Assembly (NCBI RefSeq): GCF_004137085.1
Contig: NZ_QYBC01000001.1
Span: 186,001-250,000, forward strand
Source of the DNA: Lichenibacterium ramalinae
Lineage (GTDB): Bacteria; Pseudomonadota; Alphaproteobacteria; Rhizobiales; Beijerinckiaceae
Direction of reading: 5' to 3'
DNA length: 64,000 nt
The translations under genes were made by a program, and so were the position numbers. The notes under the pieces are model-generated. The model did no database searches. It was not told the origin of the DNA and was given only the letters and a program-made list of their open reading frames with translations. How positions within the stretch are numbered: the stretch's first letter is position 1; every line of letters begins with the position of its first letter. This document shows positions 28,135 to 36,494 of the stretch, in pieces.

Positions 28135-28192
28135 GGATGCCGGTTGGAACCGGGGAGGACGTCCTCCTGGGTTTCGGGGGAAACCGGCATCC
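28135..28192. terminator. nested inverted repeats after rph, likely terminator
   Basis: GGATGCCGGTT (28135-28145) pairs perfectly with AACCGGCATCC (28182-28192), and within the loop lies a perfect 14-base palindrome GGAGGACGTCCTCC (28154-28167). It sits 13 bases beyond the rph stop and about 100 bases before fucU, both on the minus strand. A long GC-rich stem there suggests a transcription terminator, though no T tract follows. Confidence 0.55.
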
Positions 28193-28204
28193 ATCCCGAC
28201 AGTC

Positions 28205-28927
28205 TCACGGCTTCCTGGCGACGGCGTCCTTCTGGAGCGCCACGAGGTCGGCGATGCCGGCCCGGGCCAGGGCCAGCATGGACCCGAGCTGCGCCTCCGT
28301 GAAGGGGGCGTTCTCGGCCGTGGCCTGCACCTCCACGAGGCCGCCCTGGCCCGTGAGGACGAAATTGGCGTCGGTTTCGGCGCTCGAATCCTCGGCATAG
28401 TCGAGGTCGAGCACCGCCTCGCCCTTGACGATGCCGCAGGACACGGCCGCCACGTGGTCGCGGACCGGCATGTGCTTGATCATGGACCGGTGGTGCATCC
28501 AGGCGAGGCAGTCGTGCAGCGCCACCCAGGCGCCCGTGATGGCCGCCGTGCGGGTGCCGCCGTCGGCCTGGATCACGTCGCAATCGACCACGACCTGGCG
28601 CTCGCCCATGGCCTGCAGGTCCACCACGGCGCGCAGGCTGCGGCCGATGAGGCGCTGAATCTCGTGGGTGCGGCCGGAGGGCCGGCCGGAAGCCGATTCG
28701 CGCTTGGTGCGGGTGGCGGTGGCACGGGGCAGCATGGCGTATTCGGCCGTCACCCAACCGCGCCCCTGCCCGCGCAGCCACGGCGGCGGCCGATCCTCGA
28801 GCGAGGCCGCGCACAGGACGTGGGTGTTGCCGAACTTCACCAGGCAGGAGCCTTCGGCGTAGCGGGCGACGCCCCGCTCGATCGTGACGGGGCGGAGCGC
28901 GGCGGCGTCGCGGTTCGAGGGTCGCAT
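28205..28927 (-). CDS. rph: ribonuclease PH
   Basis: RNase PH trims tRNA 3' ends phosphorolytically. The 240-residue product is full length and starts [19 protein letters not shown], followed by [20 protein letters not shown], the arginine-rich phosphate/tRNA region [39 protein letters not shown], and the conserved [21 protein letters not shown] 28927 was chosen because homologues start at this MRPS; ATG 28957 adds ten unrelated residues. In many Rhizobiales rph lies near hrcA/grpE or hemW, which are not seen here. Confidence 0.96.
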   Translation of the reverse strand: MRPSNRDAAALRPVTIERGVARYAEGSCLVKFGNTHVLCAASLEDRPPPWLRGQGRGWVTAEYAMLPRATATRTKRESASGRPSGRTHEIQRLIGRSLRAVVDLQAMGERQVVVDCDVIQADGGTRTAAITGAWVALHDCLAWMHHRSMIKHMPVRDHVAAVSCGIVKGEAVLDLDYAEDSSAETDANFVLTGQGGLVEVQATAENAPFTEAQLGSMLALARAGIADLVALQKDAVARKP

Positions 28928-29053
28928 CGGGGAAGACTCCAGGGCGCGTCGCGGCACGGGCCGTTCGCGGACGGGCGCTTCTAAAGGATCGGCGGCCCGG
29001 AGGGAACGGCCCGTCGCGGCGGGTCCGGCGAAAACCGCGGCAGGTGTCCGCCC

Positions 29054-30301
29054 TCATGGCCGGGCGAAGCGGCGCAGCGAGAAGGCGGCGAGGGCGGGAT
29101 CCCCGCCGTCCTGACCCATCAGCCCTGCCACCAGCTCCGCCGTCAGCGGGGCCAGCGTCAGCCCGAGGTGCTGGTGGCCGAAGGCGTAGAACAGGTTGCC
29201 GGCGCCCGGCGCGCGGCCGATGGCGGGGAGGTAGTCGGGGAGCGTCGGGCGCGAGCCGACCCAGCGGGTCAGCGCCCCGCGCAGCGGCAGGCCGAGCGCG
29301 CCGGCGTGCCGCTCCAGCGCCCGCCAGCGCCGCGGATCGGGCGCGGCGTCGTGGCGGCCGAACTCCACGAAGCCCGCCACCCTGAGCCCGCCCGAGAAGC
29401 GCGTCGCGATGGTCGATCGGTCCTCGAAGACGATCGGCTGGAGATCCGCCGGCCAGCCGTGTTCGGCGGCCTGGATGTGGTAGCCGCGCTCGGCGATGAT
29501 CGGGGCGCGGAGCCCGGCCGGCCCGAGCAGCGCCCCGGAGGCGACACCCGCCGCCACCAGCAGGCGGCCGGGTGCCAGCCGCTCCCCCGCCTCCGTCACC
29601 GCCACGGCGCGGCCGTCCGCGACCTCCAGCGCCCGCAGCCGGCCGGCCTGGCGCCGGCCGCCCGCCGCCGCGAAGGCCCGTTCGAGCGCGTCGAGCACGG
29701 CGCCGGGATCCGCCACCTGCCCGGTGCCGTCGAACTTCAGCGCCGCCACGGGCGGCCGCGCCATGACGCTGCCGAGATGGGCGCGCTCCCCGGGGCTCGC
29801 TTCGCGCAGCCGCGCCGTGCCGATGGCGGCGGTGCGCCAGGCCGCGAGGCCGCGCGCCGCCGCCGCGGGATCGTGCCACACGACCCAATGGCCGTCCTCG
29901 CTCAGCAGATCGGGGCGCGCGAGGTCCCGGACCAGGCGTCGCCAGGCCGGCATGGCGCCGTCGAGCAGCCCACCGAGCGCCGCCGCACCGGCGGCATGGC
30001 GCGCCGGCGCCGCGGCCCGCGCCAGCCGCAGCGCGAAGGGCAGCCAGTGCCGGACGGCGCCCGGCGGCAGCGCGATCGGCCCGCCGGCCAGCGTCAGCCG
30101 CCCCGGCGCCGAGCGCAGCATCGCGGCCGAGGCCAGCGGCGCCCCCTGTTCGGTCGCGATGTGGCCGGCATTGCCGAAGGAGGCCGCGCCCTCGCGCCGG
30201 CCCGGGTCGAGCAGCGTGACCTCCACGCCCCTGCGGCGCAGCGCCAGCGCGCAGCACAGGCCGACGATGCCGCCGCCCACCACCAGGATCTCCGCATCCG
30301 C
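29054..30301 (-). CDS. FAD-dependent D-amino acid (probable D-hydroxyproline) dehydrogenase
   Basis: This 415-residue DAO-family flavoprotein has the N-terminal Rossmann dinucleotide motif VVGGGIVGLCCALAL, a substrate domain, and the C-terminal FAD segment LPDYLPAIGRAPGAGNLFYAFGH followed by QHLGLTLAPLTAELV, as in DadA. It is divergent from, and shares a promoter region with, a hydroxyproline 2-epimerase and a DHDPS-family deaminase, so its likely substrate is cis-4-hydroxy-D-proline, giving 1-pyrroline-4-hydroxy-2-carboxylate. GTG 30301 has GGAGGG nine bases upstream and is preferred over ATG 30322, which has no ribosome binding site and lies close to the operator palindrome. Plain D-amino acid dehydrogenase activity is the alternative. 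Confidence 0.87.
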   Translation of the reverse strand, partial: ADAEILVVGGGIVGLCCALALRRRGVEVTLLDPGRREGAASFGNAGHIATEQGAPLASAAMLRSAPGRLTLAGGPIALPPGAVRHWLPFALRLARAAAPARHAAGAAALGGLLDGAMPAWRRLVRDLARPDLLSEDGHWVVWHDPAAAARGLAAWRTAAIGTARLREASPGERAHLGSVMARPPVAALKFDGTGQVADPGAVLDALERAFAAAGGRRQAGRLRALEVADGRAVAVTEAGERLAPGRLLVAAGVASGALLGPAGLRAPIIAERGYHIQAAEHGWPADLQPIVFEDRSTIATRFSGGLRVAGFVEFGRHDAAPDPRRWRALERHAGALGLPLRGALTRWVGSRPTLPDYLPAIGRAPGAGNLFYAFGHQHLGLTLAPLTAELVAGLMGQDGGDPALAAFSLRRFARP

Positions 30302-30328
30302 CACTTGACAACCCTCCGCCATCCCGTA

Positions 30329-30347
30329 ATCGTATATAGTATACGAT
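30329..30347. promoter_or_regulatory. GntR-type operator palindrome in divergent promoter
   Basis: ATCGTATA (30329-30336), TAG, TATACGAT (30340-30347) is a perfect 8-base inverted repeat with a 3-base spacer, built around GTATAC-like steps typical of FadR/FCD GntR operators. It lies between the divergent dehydrogenase and deaminase genes, 23 bases before the deaminase ATG, overlapping where both promoters must be. The GntR gene at 32308 is the obvious candidate to bind it. Confidence 0.7.
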
Positions 30348-30369
30348 ACTGGTTCAAGTGGAGGTCGAG

Positions 30370-31284
30370 ATGGCGACGGGTTGGCATGGCGTTTTTCCGG
30401 CGGTGACGACGCAGTTCGCGGCGGACCTGTCCGTCGACCTCCCCGCCACGCAGGGCGTGCAGGATGCTCTCGTGCGCGACGGCGTGAACGGCCTCATCGT
30501 GATGGGCACCTGCGGCGAGAACAATTCGCTCGACCCCGAGGAGAAGCGCACCATCCTGGCGGCCGCCGTCGAGGTGGTGGCGGGCCGCGTGCCGGTGGTC
30601 ACGGGCGTGTCGGAGCTCGATACGCGCCGCGCCGTCGCCTATGCGCGGGATGCCGAGAGGCTCGGTGCCGACGGCCTGATGGTGCTGCCCGCCATGGTCT
30701 ACGTGCCCAGGCCCGAGGAGCTGGTGGCGCATTTCCGCGCCGTGGCGGAGGCCACGCGCCTGCCCGTCATGCTCTACAACAACCCGCCCGCCTACCGGGT
30801 GAACATCGGCGCCGACGTGCTGCGCGCCCTGGCGGACGTGCCCAACATCGTCGCCGTGAAGGAAAGCGCGCCCGACCCGCGCCGCTTCACCGACCTCGCC
30901 AACACCTTCGGCGACCGATTCGAGATCTTCGCCGGCCTCGACGACATCGCGCTCGAGGGGCTGATGCTGGGCGCCAAGGGCTGGGTGTCGGGCCTGACCA
31001 GCGCCTTCCCGCAGGAATCCGTGCAGCTCGTCGCCGCCGCGGCCCGGGGCGACTGGGACACGGCGCGGCGGATCTACCGCTGGTTCATGCCGCTGCTGCA
31101 CCTCGATGCCGAGCACGACCTCGTGCAGTCGATCAAGCTGGCCGAGCAGATCATGGGCCGGGGCTCGGAGCGGGTCCGCATGCCGCGGATGCCGCTGTCG
31201 GGCGCCCGCCGCGACGAGGTCACCGCCATGGTGGAGACCGCAGCCGCGACCCGGCCGAGCCTGTCCCTGTCGAAGGCGGCCTGA
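30370..31284 (+). CDS. DHDPS-family lyase, probable pyrroline-4-hydroxy-2-carboxylate deaminase
   Basis: The 304-residue product is a class I aldolase-like TIM barrel of the DapA/NAL family: VNGLIVMGTCGENNSLDPEE, the active-site tyrosine in MLYNNPPAYRVNIG, and Schiff-base Lys164 in IVAVKES. In bacterial 4-hydroxyproline catabolism a DapA homologue (HypD/LhpC) removes water and ammonia from 1-pyrroline-4-hydroxy-2-carboxylate to give 2-oxoglutarate semialdehyde. The neighbours (epimerase, FAD dehydrogenase) support that role over lysine synthesis. ATG 30370 has GGAGG five bases upstream; GTG 30358 is a less likely start. Confidence 0.88.
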   Translation: MATGWHGVFPAVTTQFAADLSVDLPATQGVQDALVRDGVNGLIVMGTCGENNSLDPEEKRTILAAAVEVVAGRVPVVTGVSELDTRRAVAYARDAERLGADGLMVLPAMVYVPRPEELVAHFRAVAEATRLPVMLYNNPPAYRVNIGADVLRALADVPNIVAVKESAPDPRRFTDLANTFGDRFEIFAGLDDIALEGLMLGAKGWVSGLTSAFPQESVQLVAAAARGDWDTARRIYRWFMPLLHLDAEHDLVQSIKLAEQIMGRGSERVRMPRMPLSGARRDEVTAMVETAAATRPSLSLSKAA

Positions 31285-31291
31285 ACCCGCC

Positions 31292-32290
31292 GTGCGCCAC
31301 ACCTTCTTCTGCATCGACGGCCACACGGCGGGCAACCCCGTGCGGCTCGTCGCCGGCGGGGCGCCGCTGCTCGCCGGCGCCTCCATGTCGGAGCGCCGGC
31401 AGGACTTCCTCGAGCGCTTCGACTGGATCCGGACGGGCCTGTGCTTCGAGCCGCGCGGCCACGACATGATGTCGGGCGGCTTCCTGTATCCGCCGACGCG
31501 GCCCGACGCCGACATCGGCATCCTGTTCATCGAGACCAGCGGCTGCCTGCCCATGTGCGGCCACGGCACGATCGGCATGGTGACGTTCGGGCTCGAACAC
31601 GGGCTCATCCAGCCCCGTACCCCCGGCCGCCTGCGCGTCGAGGTGCCGGCGGGCACCATCGACATCGCCTACCGGGTCGAGGGAGAGCGGATCGCCGCCG
31701 TCACCATCACCAACGTGCCGGCCTATGTGGCGGCGCGCGGCATCGCCATCGACGTGCCGGGCTTCGGCCCGCTCAGCGTCGACGTGGCCTATGGGGGCAA
31801 CTTCTACGCCATCGTGGAGCCGCAGGGCGCCTATACGGGGCTCGACGACCTCGGCGCGGCGCGGCTGGTGGCGCTCAGCGGCGCGGTGCGCGACCTCGTG
31901 GGCGAGCGCTTCGAGCCCGTGCACCCGCAGGACCCGACGATCCGCGGCGTGTCGCACGTGCTCTGGGCCGATGCGCCGCGCGGCGAGGGCGCGGACGGCC
32001 GCAACGCCGTCTTCTACGGCGACAAGGCGATCGACCGATCCCCCTGCGGCACCGGCACGTCGGCGCGCCTGGCCCAGCTCGCCGCGACGGGCCGGCTCGC
32101 CGTCGGCCAAAGCTTCGTCCACGAGAGCTACATCGGCAGCCGCTTCACCGGGACCGTCCTCGCCGAAGCCGAGGTTGGCGGGCAGGCCGGCATCGTGCCG
32201 GCCATCATGGGCTCGGCCGTGGCGACGGGCTTCAACACCATCTGGATCGACCGCGCCGACCCGTTCTGGCCGGGCTTCCAGGTGGTGTAG
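31292..32290 (+). CDS. 4-hydroxyproline 2-epimerase (proline racemase family)
   Basis: The 332-residue product belongs to the proline racemase superfamily. Both catalytic cysteines are present: Cys89 in MCGHGTIG and Cys252 in SPCGTGTSA. This marks a two-base racemase or epimerase rather than the trans-3-hydroxyproline dehydratases that have Thr at the first position. Early segments IDGHTAGNPVRLV and GFLYPPTRPDADIGILF fit the hydroxyproline epimerase group. It converts trans-4-hydroxy-L-proline to the cis-D form. It starts with GTG seven bases after the deaminase gene, clearly the same operon. Confidence 0.92.
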   Translation: MRHTFFCIDGHTAGNPVRLVAGGAPLLAGASMSERRQDFLERFDWIRTGLCFEPRGHDMMSGGFLYPPTRPDADIGILFIETSGCLPMCGHGTIGMVTFGLEHGLIQPRTPGRLRVEVPAGTIDIAYRVEGERIAAVTITNVPAYVAARGIAIDVPGFGPLSVDVAYGGNFYAIVEPQGAYTGLDDLGAARLVALSGAVRDLVGERFEPVHPQDPTIRGVSHVLWADAPRGEGADGRNAVFYGDKAIDRSPCGTGTSARLAQLAATGRLAVGQSFVHESYIGSRFTGTVLAEAEVGGQAGIVPAIMGSAVATGFNTIWIDRADPFWPGFQVV

Positions 32291-32307
32291 GGCGGGACGG
32301 CTCTGGT

Positions 32308-32982
32308 ATGGCGGGGGCCATGGCCCTCATCGTCAAGACCGCGCTCGCCGACCAGATCATCGATGTCCTGCGCGCCCGCATCGTGGCGGGGGACCTCGCC
32401 GCCGACGCGCCGATCCGGCAGGACGCGCTGGCGGCGGAGTTCGGCATCAGCAAGATCCCGTTGCGCGAAGCGCTGGCGCGGCTCGAGCGGGACGGGCTCG
32501 TGGTGTCCGAGCGCAACCGCGGCTACGTGGTGCGGCCGCTCACCGCGGCGGAAGCCTACGACGTCTTCGACCTGCGGCTGAAGATCGAGCCCGACGCCGT
32601 GGCGGCGGCGGCGACCTGCCTGGGGCCGGCGGACGTAGAGGCCGGCCGGGACGCGCTGGCGGCGCTCGGCGCCGCGGCCGCGGCCCACGACGGGCGCGCC
32701 GGCGCCCTCAACCGCGCCTTCCACATGGCCCTGATCCGTCCGGGCGGGCGGCCCGTGACGCAGCAGATGGCGGAGCGGCTCCACACGATCTCGGAACGCT
32801 ACGTGGTGCGCCACCTCGCCCCGGCGGGCCGCGCCGACCGCGCCCTCGTCGAGCATGCCGCGCTCTTCGAAGCCTGGTCGCGCGGCGACGCCGCGCGGGC
32901 CGGGACGCTCAGCTCCGCCCATATCGCGGCGACGCTGGCAGACCTGCGGGCCGAGTTCGAGCGGGCCGGCACCGCACCGTGA
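32308..32982 (+). CDS. GntR-family (FCD) transcriptional regulator
   Basis: This 224-residue regulator has an N-terminal winged helix (LADQIIDVLRARIVAGDLAA, FGISKIPLREALARLERDGLV, NRGYVVRPL) and a C-terminal all-helical FCD effector domain with the expected histidines (AFHMALI, EHAALFEAW). It ends the hydroxyproline operon, 17 bases after the epimerase, and probably represses it through the palindrome at 30329-30347. ATG 32308 is used; ATG 32320 is an equally good start. Confidence 0.92.
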   Translation: MAGAMALIVKTALADQIIDVLRARIVAGDLAADAPIRQDALAAEFGISKIPLREALARLERDGLVVSERNRGYVVRPLTAAEAYDVFDLRLKIEPDAVAAAATCLGPADVEAGRDALAALGAAAAAHDGRAGALNRAFHMALIRPGGRPVTQQMAERLHTISERYVVRHLAPAGRADRALVEHAALFEAWSRGDAARAGTLSSAHIAATLADLRAEFERAGTAP

Positions 32983-33064
32983 TGCCGCCCCGTGATGGCG
33001 GCCCGGCCGACACGACCGGGCCGGTCCCGACGCGAAAAGGCGCCGGTCCGGCCCGATCGGCCGC

Positions 33065-34267
33065 TCAGGCCTGCGGGTCGAGCTTGTCGACCGTCGCGGC
33101 GGGCACGCCGGACAGGTTGTTGGACAGGAGATAGCGGGGCGCCGTCTCCATCCAGTGCTTGAGGGTGATCTCCTCGAACTTGCCGGCGTTCCAGGTCTGG
33201 ATCATCTCGAGGTCCTCGGTGCCGGTGTTCATCATGGCGTGGCCGTAGCCCTGTGGGATGTAGGCGGAGTCGCCGGCCTTGACCTCGGCGACCTTGCCGC
33301 GGCCGCCCGAGCCGAACAGCGCCACCTGGCCCTTGCCCTTGAGGTAGAACTGGAACTCGTCGGCGTTCGGGTTCCAGTGCAGCTCCTTCATCTGGCCGGG
33401 CTTGATCACCATCAGGCCGCCCGACATCGTCCTGGAGATCGGCCACTCGTCCACCGAGGCGAGGTGGAAGGAGCCGCCGTCGAAGTCGCGGCGCGCGCGC
33501 GGGTCGTGCAGCAGCGTGAACTTGTGGGTCGAATCCTTCGGCCAGGGCGCGTCCACCGCCTGGGCGACCGGCACGACGGGCCCGGCCTGGATGTAGGTCT
33601 CACCCTTGGGGAAGGCGTCGAACATCGCCGGCGTCAGGCCGAAGTTGCGGGCCAGCATGTCGTGCGGCGTCACGTCGATCCAGTCGGTGATCGAGAAGGT
33701 GCCGTGTTCCGAGAAGGCGCCGTTGTCGAAGGACAGGAGGAAGTGGCACGGCTTGTCGCCGATCGTCTGGATCGAGTGGCCATGGCCCTTGGGGAAGAAC
33801 CAGAGGTCGCCCGGCTTGTAGTTGTTGACCTCGGTCTGGCCCGAGGGGTCGAGCACCACGGTCTGGCACTGGCCGTCGATCACATAGGCCCATTCGGCCG
33901 CGATGGCGTGCCAGTGCAGTTCGCGCGAGGCGCCGGGGTTGAGGAACATGTGGACGCCGGCCAGCCCCTTCATGATGGGGAGCTGGTGCTCGGTCGATTC
34001 CTTGGCCCAGCCGCCCGACGTGATCTTCGGCTTCGAGCCGTCGAGCGAGCGGACGAAGTCGGGCATCTCGCCCACGTCCTTGGGGTCGTGATAGGCGACC
34101 TGCGCGCCGGGCTGGAGCTGCTGGACGTCGCGGCCGAAGCCGCCCTGCCCGGGCTGGCCCTTGTCGTCGGTCGACGCCGCGGCCGCCCCGGCGGCCGTCG
34201 TCAGCGCCACGAGGCCGCCGGCGCCCAGCGCCGCCGTGCCCAGGAAATTGCGCCTGCTGGTGTCCAT
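33065..34267 (-). CDS. oxdC: Tat-exported bicupin, oxalate decarboxylase family
   Basis: OxdC converts oxalate to formate and CO2 using Mn. This 400-residue protein has a twin-arginine signal (MDTSRRNFLGTAALGAGG) and two cupin domains. In the N-terminal cupin the metal ligands are complete: His118, His120, Glu125, His164; the lid SEHGT (186-190) keeps the catalytic Glu187 position. In the C-terminal cupin the ligands are His297, Glu304 and His343, but the second His is replaced by Asn299 (ELHWNPNADEF). The active N-terminal site looks intact, so decarboxylase activity is likely in the periplasm. AGGGAGG precedes ATG 34267. Flanking genes do not suggest an oxalate operon. Confidence 0.88.
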   Translation of the reverse strand: MDTSRRNFLGTAALGAGGLVALTTAAGAAAASTDDKGQPGQGGFGRDVQQLQPGAQVAYHDPKDVGEMPDFVRSLDGSKPKITSGGWAKESTEHQLPIMKGLAGVHMFLNPGASRELHWHAIAAEWAYVIDGQCQTVVLDPSGQTEVNNYKPGDLWFFPKGHGHSIQTIGDKPCHFLLSFDNGAFSEHGTFSITDWIDVTPHDMLARNFGLTPAMFDAFPKGETYIQAGPVVPVAQAVDAPWPKDSTHKFTLLHDPRARRDFDGGSFHLASVDEWPISRTMSGGLMVIKPGQMKELHWNPNADEFQFYLKGKGQVALFGSGGRGKVAEVKAGDSAYIPQGYGHAMMNTGTEDLEMIQTWNAGKFEEITLKHWMETAPRYLLSNNLSGVPAATVDKLDPQA

Positions 34268-34374
34268 CTCGGCCTCCCTCGAAGATCCTGCGCGATCGCC
34301 GGCACCGTCCGGCCTCGTGCTACTGCATGCAATACGGGCGACGGACAGGCGCGGCAATCGCCGGGCGCGGGCCG

Positions 34375-34386
34375 GTTTTTAAAAAC
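34375..34386. repeat. 12-bp AT-rich palindrome between oxdC and the RHH gene
   Basis: GTTTTTAAAAAC is a perfect 12-base palindrome in otherwise GC-rich DNA between the divergent oxdC and small DNA-binding-protein genes. It lies 108 bases from the oxdC start and 50 bases before the -35 of the RHH promoter. It could be a regulator site or an upstream element; nothing more is visible. Confidence 0.4.
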
Positions 34387-34435
34387 ATTCTTACGTCGGC
34401 GCCGGCGTGAGGGCGGACCGGGGCGGGGCCGGAGT

Positions 34436-34463
34436 TTGACATACGCGAAACATGCCCTTAACT
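34436..34463 (+). promoter_or_regulatory. probable sigma-70-type promoter
   Basis: TTGACA at 34436-34441 is a perfect -35 element; sixteen bases later TTAACT (34458-34463) is a reasonable -10. It lies 36 bases before the ATG at 34499 and would drive the small putative DNA-binding protein and perhaps the hpnCDE genes beyond. Confidence 0.65.
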
Positions 34464-34498
34464 CCCCGACGGTTCCATTCCCGCCCGCAGGCATCGCC

Positions 34499-34684
34499 AT
34501 GGCCCGCCCCCAGCTCTACCCGGTCAAGAAGGTCATCGGCTTCGACGAGTCCATGCTGAAGGCCGTGGACGAGTGGCGCCGCGGCCGCACGCCGATCCCC
34601 ACCGTGTCGGAGGCCATCCGGCAGATCCTGGCCAAGCACCTGCGCCAGAAGGGCTACCTGCCCAAGCGCGGCGCCGCCGAGTGA
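34499..34684 (+). CDS. small ribbon-helix-helix-like protein
   Basis: This 61-residue basic protein looks like a compact DNA-binding or antitoxin-type protein: a short beta strand (KKVIGFDESMLKAVDEWRR), a turn (TPIPTVSEAIRQIL) and a C-terminal helix with lysines (AKHLRQKGYLPKRG). The pattern 'S-E-A-I-R-x-I/L-L' after a strand is typical of ribbon-helix-helix (CopG/Arc) proteins. No toxin gene is adjacent, so it may be a stand-alone regulator. It has a good promoter just upstream and is 89 bases before hpnC. Confidence 0.75.
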   Translation: MARPQLYPVKKVIGFDESMLKAVDEWRRGRTPIPTVSEAIRQILAKHLRQKGYLPKRGAAE

Positions 34685-34773
34685 CGCGCCCCGGCCCAGC
34701 GCGCCTTTCCACGGGGCGGCATTTGACCTAAAGACACGGGCTCGACCTGAGGCCGGCGGGACCAGACAGCAGC

Positions 34774-35655
34774 ATGACGACAGCCAGCGACGTCGCGTCG
34801 GGCAAGACCCACACGGACGAGAACTTCCCCGTGGCGTCCCACCTCATCGCGGCCCGCCACCGGCCGGCCGTCATGGCCTTCTACGACTTCGTGCGCGCCG
34901 CCGACGACGTCGCCGACCATGCGACGCTGACGCCGGCCGAGAAGCTCGACCACCTCGACCGGCTGGAACAGGCGCTGCTCGGGCGGCGCGACGACGAGCC
35001 CGTGGCGCGCCCGCTCCGCGCCGTGCTGGCCGAGCGGCGCCTGACGCCGCGCCACGCGCAGGACCTCATCGCGGCCTTCCGGCTCGACGTCACCAAGAAC
35101 CGCACGGCCGACTGGGCCGACCTCATGCATTATTGCAGCCTGTCCGCCATGCCGGTCGGCCGCTACGTGCTCGACGTGCACGGCGAAAGCGAGGCCACCT
35201 GGGCGGCGTCGGATGCCGTCTGCGCCGCCCTGCAGATCATCAACCACCTCCAGGATTGCGGGAAGGACTTCCGCGACCTCGACCGCGTCTACGTGCCCGA
35301 CGACGCGCTCGCCGACGCCGGGCTGACCGTGGAGGCGCTCGGCGCCGACTCGGCGTCGCCGGCGCTGCGCCGCCTGTTTGCAACCCTCGCGACCCGCACC
35401 ATGGGGCTGCTCGACGAGGGCGGGATCCTGCCCCGGCAGGTGGCGGATTTCCGCCTGAGCCTCGAGACCGCCGTCATCATCGCGCTGGCCCGCCACCTGA
35501 CGACGACGCTCGGGACCCGCGACCCGCTGAGCGAGCGCGTGCACCACAACAAGCTCGAATACCTGCGGGTCGGCGGCGCCGGGGCGGCTCGCGTCGCCTT
35601 CTCCCGGCTGTTCCGCCCCGCCGCGCCGGCCGCCCCCCGGATGGGCCGGGCGTGA
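34774..35655 (+). CDS. hpnC: hydroxysqualene synthase HpnC
   Basis: HpnC belongs to the squalene/phytoene synthase family and converts presqualene diphosphate to hydroxysqualene on the route to hopanoids. The 293-residue product has the first aspartate-rich motif YDFVRAADDVADH and the second near NHLQDCGKDFRDLDRVYVP, with the segment HYCSLSAMPVGRYVLDVHGE in between, all typical of HpnC. It ends in a GTGA overlap with hpnD. The trio hpnC-hpnD-hpnE replaces classical squalene synthase in many alphaproteobacteria. Confidence 0.95.
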   Translation: MTTASDVASGKTHTDENFPVASHLIAARHRPAVMAFYDFVRAADDVADHATLTPAEKLDHLDRLEQALLGRRDDEPVARPLRAVLAERRLTPRHAQDLIAAFRLDVTKNRTADWADLMHYCSLSAMPVGRYVLDVHGESEATWAASDAVCAALQIINHLQDCGKDFRDLDRVYVPDDALADAGLTVEALGADSASPALRRLFATLATRTMGLLDEGGILPRQVADFRLSLETAVIIALARHLTTTLGTRDPLSERVHHNKLEYLRVGGAGAARVAFSRLFRPAAPAAPRMGRA

Positions 35656-36494
35656 GCGCCACGACGGAACCCGCCGTGGGCGTGGCCCAGGCCGCGCAGG
35701 CCGCCGGCTCCTCCTTCTACGCCGGCATGCGCATCCTGCCGAAGCCGCAGCGCGAGGCCATGTATGCCGTCTACGCGTTCTGCCGCGCCGTCGACGACGT
35801 GGCCGACGACGGCGGCACGCGCGAGCAGCGGTTCGCCGGCCTGGCGCGCTGGCGCGAGGGCATCGACGCCCTCTATGCCGGCCGGCCGACCCCCGACACG
35901 GCGCCGCTCGCCGAGCCGGTGCGCCGCTACGGCCTCGACCGCGCTGATTTCATCGCCGTGATCGACGGCATGGCCATGGATGCCGCCGAGGACATCCGGG
36001 CGCCCGACGAGGCCACGCTCGACCTTTATTGCGACCGCGTCGCCAGCGCGGTCGGCCGCCTGTCGGTCCGGATCTTCGGCGTGTCGGAGGCCAACGGCCA
36101 CGGCCTCGCCCACCACCTCGGCCGGGCCCTGCAGAAGACCAACATCCTGCGCGACATCGACGAGGACGCCGCCATGGGCCGGCTGTACCTGCCGCGCGAG
36201 AAGCTGGACGCCGCCGGCATCGTCACCGCCGATCCCGTGGCGGTGGCGGCGCATCCCGCCCTGCCCGCCGTCTGCGCCCCCATCGTGCAGGAGGCGCGCG
36301 CCCATTTCGCCGAGGCCCAGGCCATCATGGCGCGCGAGCCGCGCCGCGCCACCCGGGCGCCCCGCCTCATGGGCGCCGTCTATGGCGCGATCCTCGAAGC
36401 CACCGCCAAGCGCGGCTTCGCGGCACCCCGCGCGGTCGTGCGAAAGCCCAAGCTGAAACTGCTGATCTCGCTCGTGCGGCACGGGCTGTTCTGA
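35652..36494 (+). CDS. hpnD: presqualene diphosphate synthase HpnD
   Basis: HpnD condenses two farnesyl diphosphates to presqualene diphosphate. The 280-residue product shows SSFYAGMRILPKPQREAMYA, the first Asp motif FCRAVDDVADDGG, the second LQKTNILRDIDEDAAMGRLY, and YCDRVASAVGRLSVRIFG, the standard HpnD/squalene-phytoene synthase layout. It starts with GTG inside the hpnC stop (GTGA) and its stop overlaps the hpnE start, so expression of the three is coupled. Confidence 0.96.
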   Translation: MSATTEPAVGVAQAAQAAGSSFYAGMRILPKPQREAMYAVYAFCRAVDDVADDGGTREQRFAGLARWREGIDALYAGRPTPDTAPLAEPVRRYGLDRADFIAVIDGMAMDAAEDIRAPDEATLDLYCDRVASAVGRLSVRIFGVSEANGHGLAHHLGRALQKTNILRDIDEDAAMGRLYLPREKLDAAGIVTADPVAVAAHPALPAVCAPIVQEARAHFAEAQAIMAREPRRATRAPRLMGAVYGAILEATAKRGFAAPRAVVRKPKLKLLISLVRHGLF

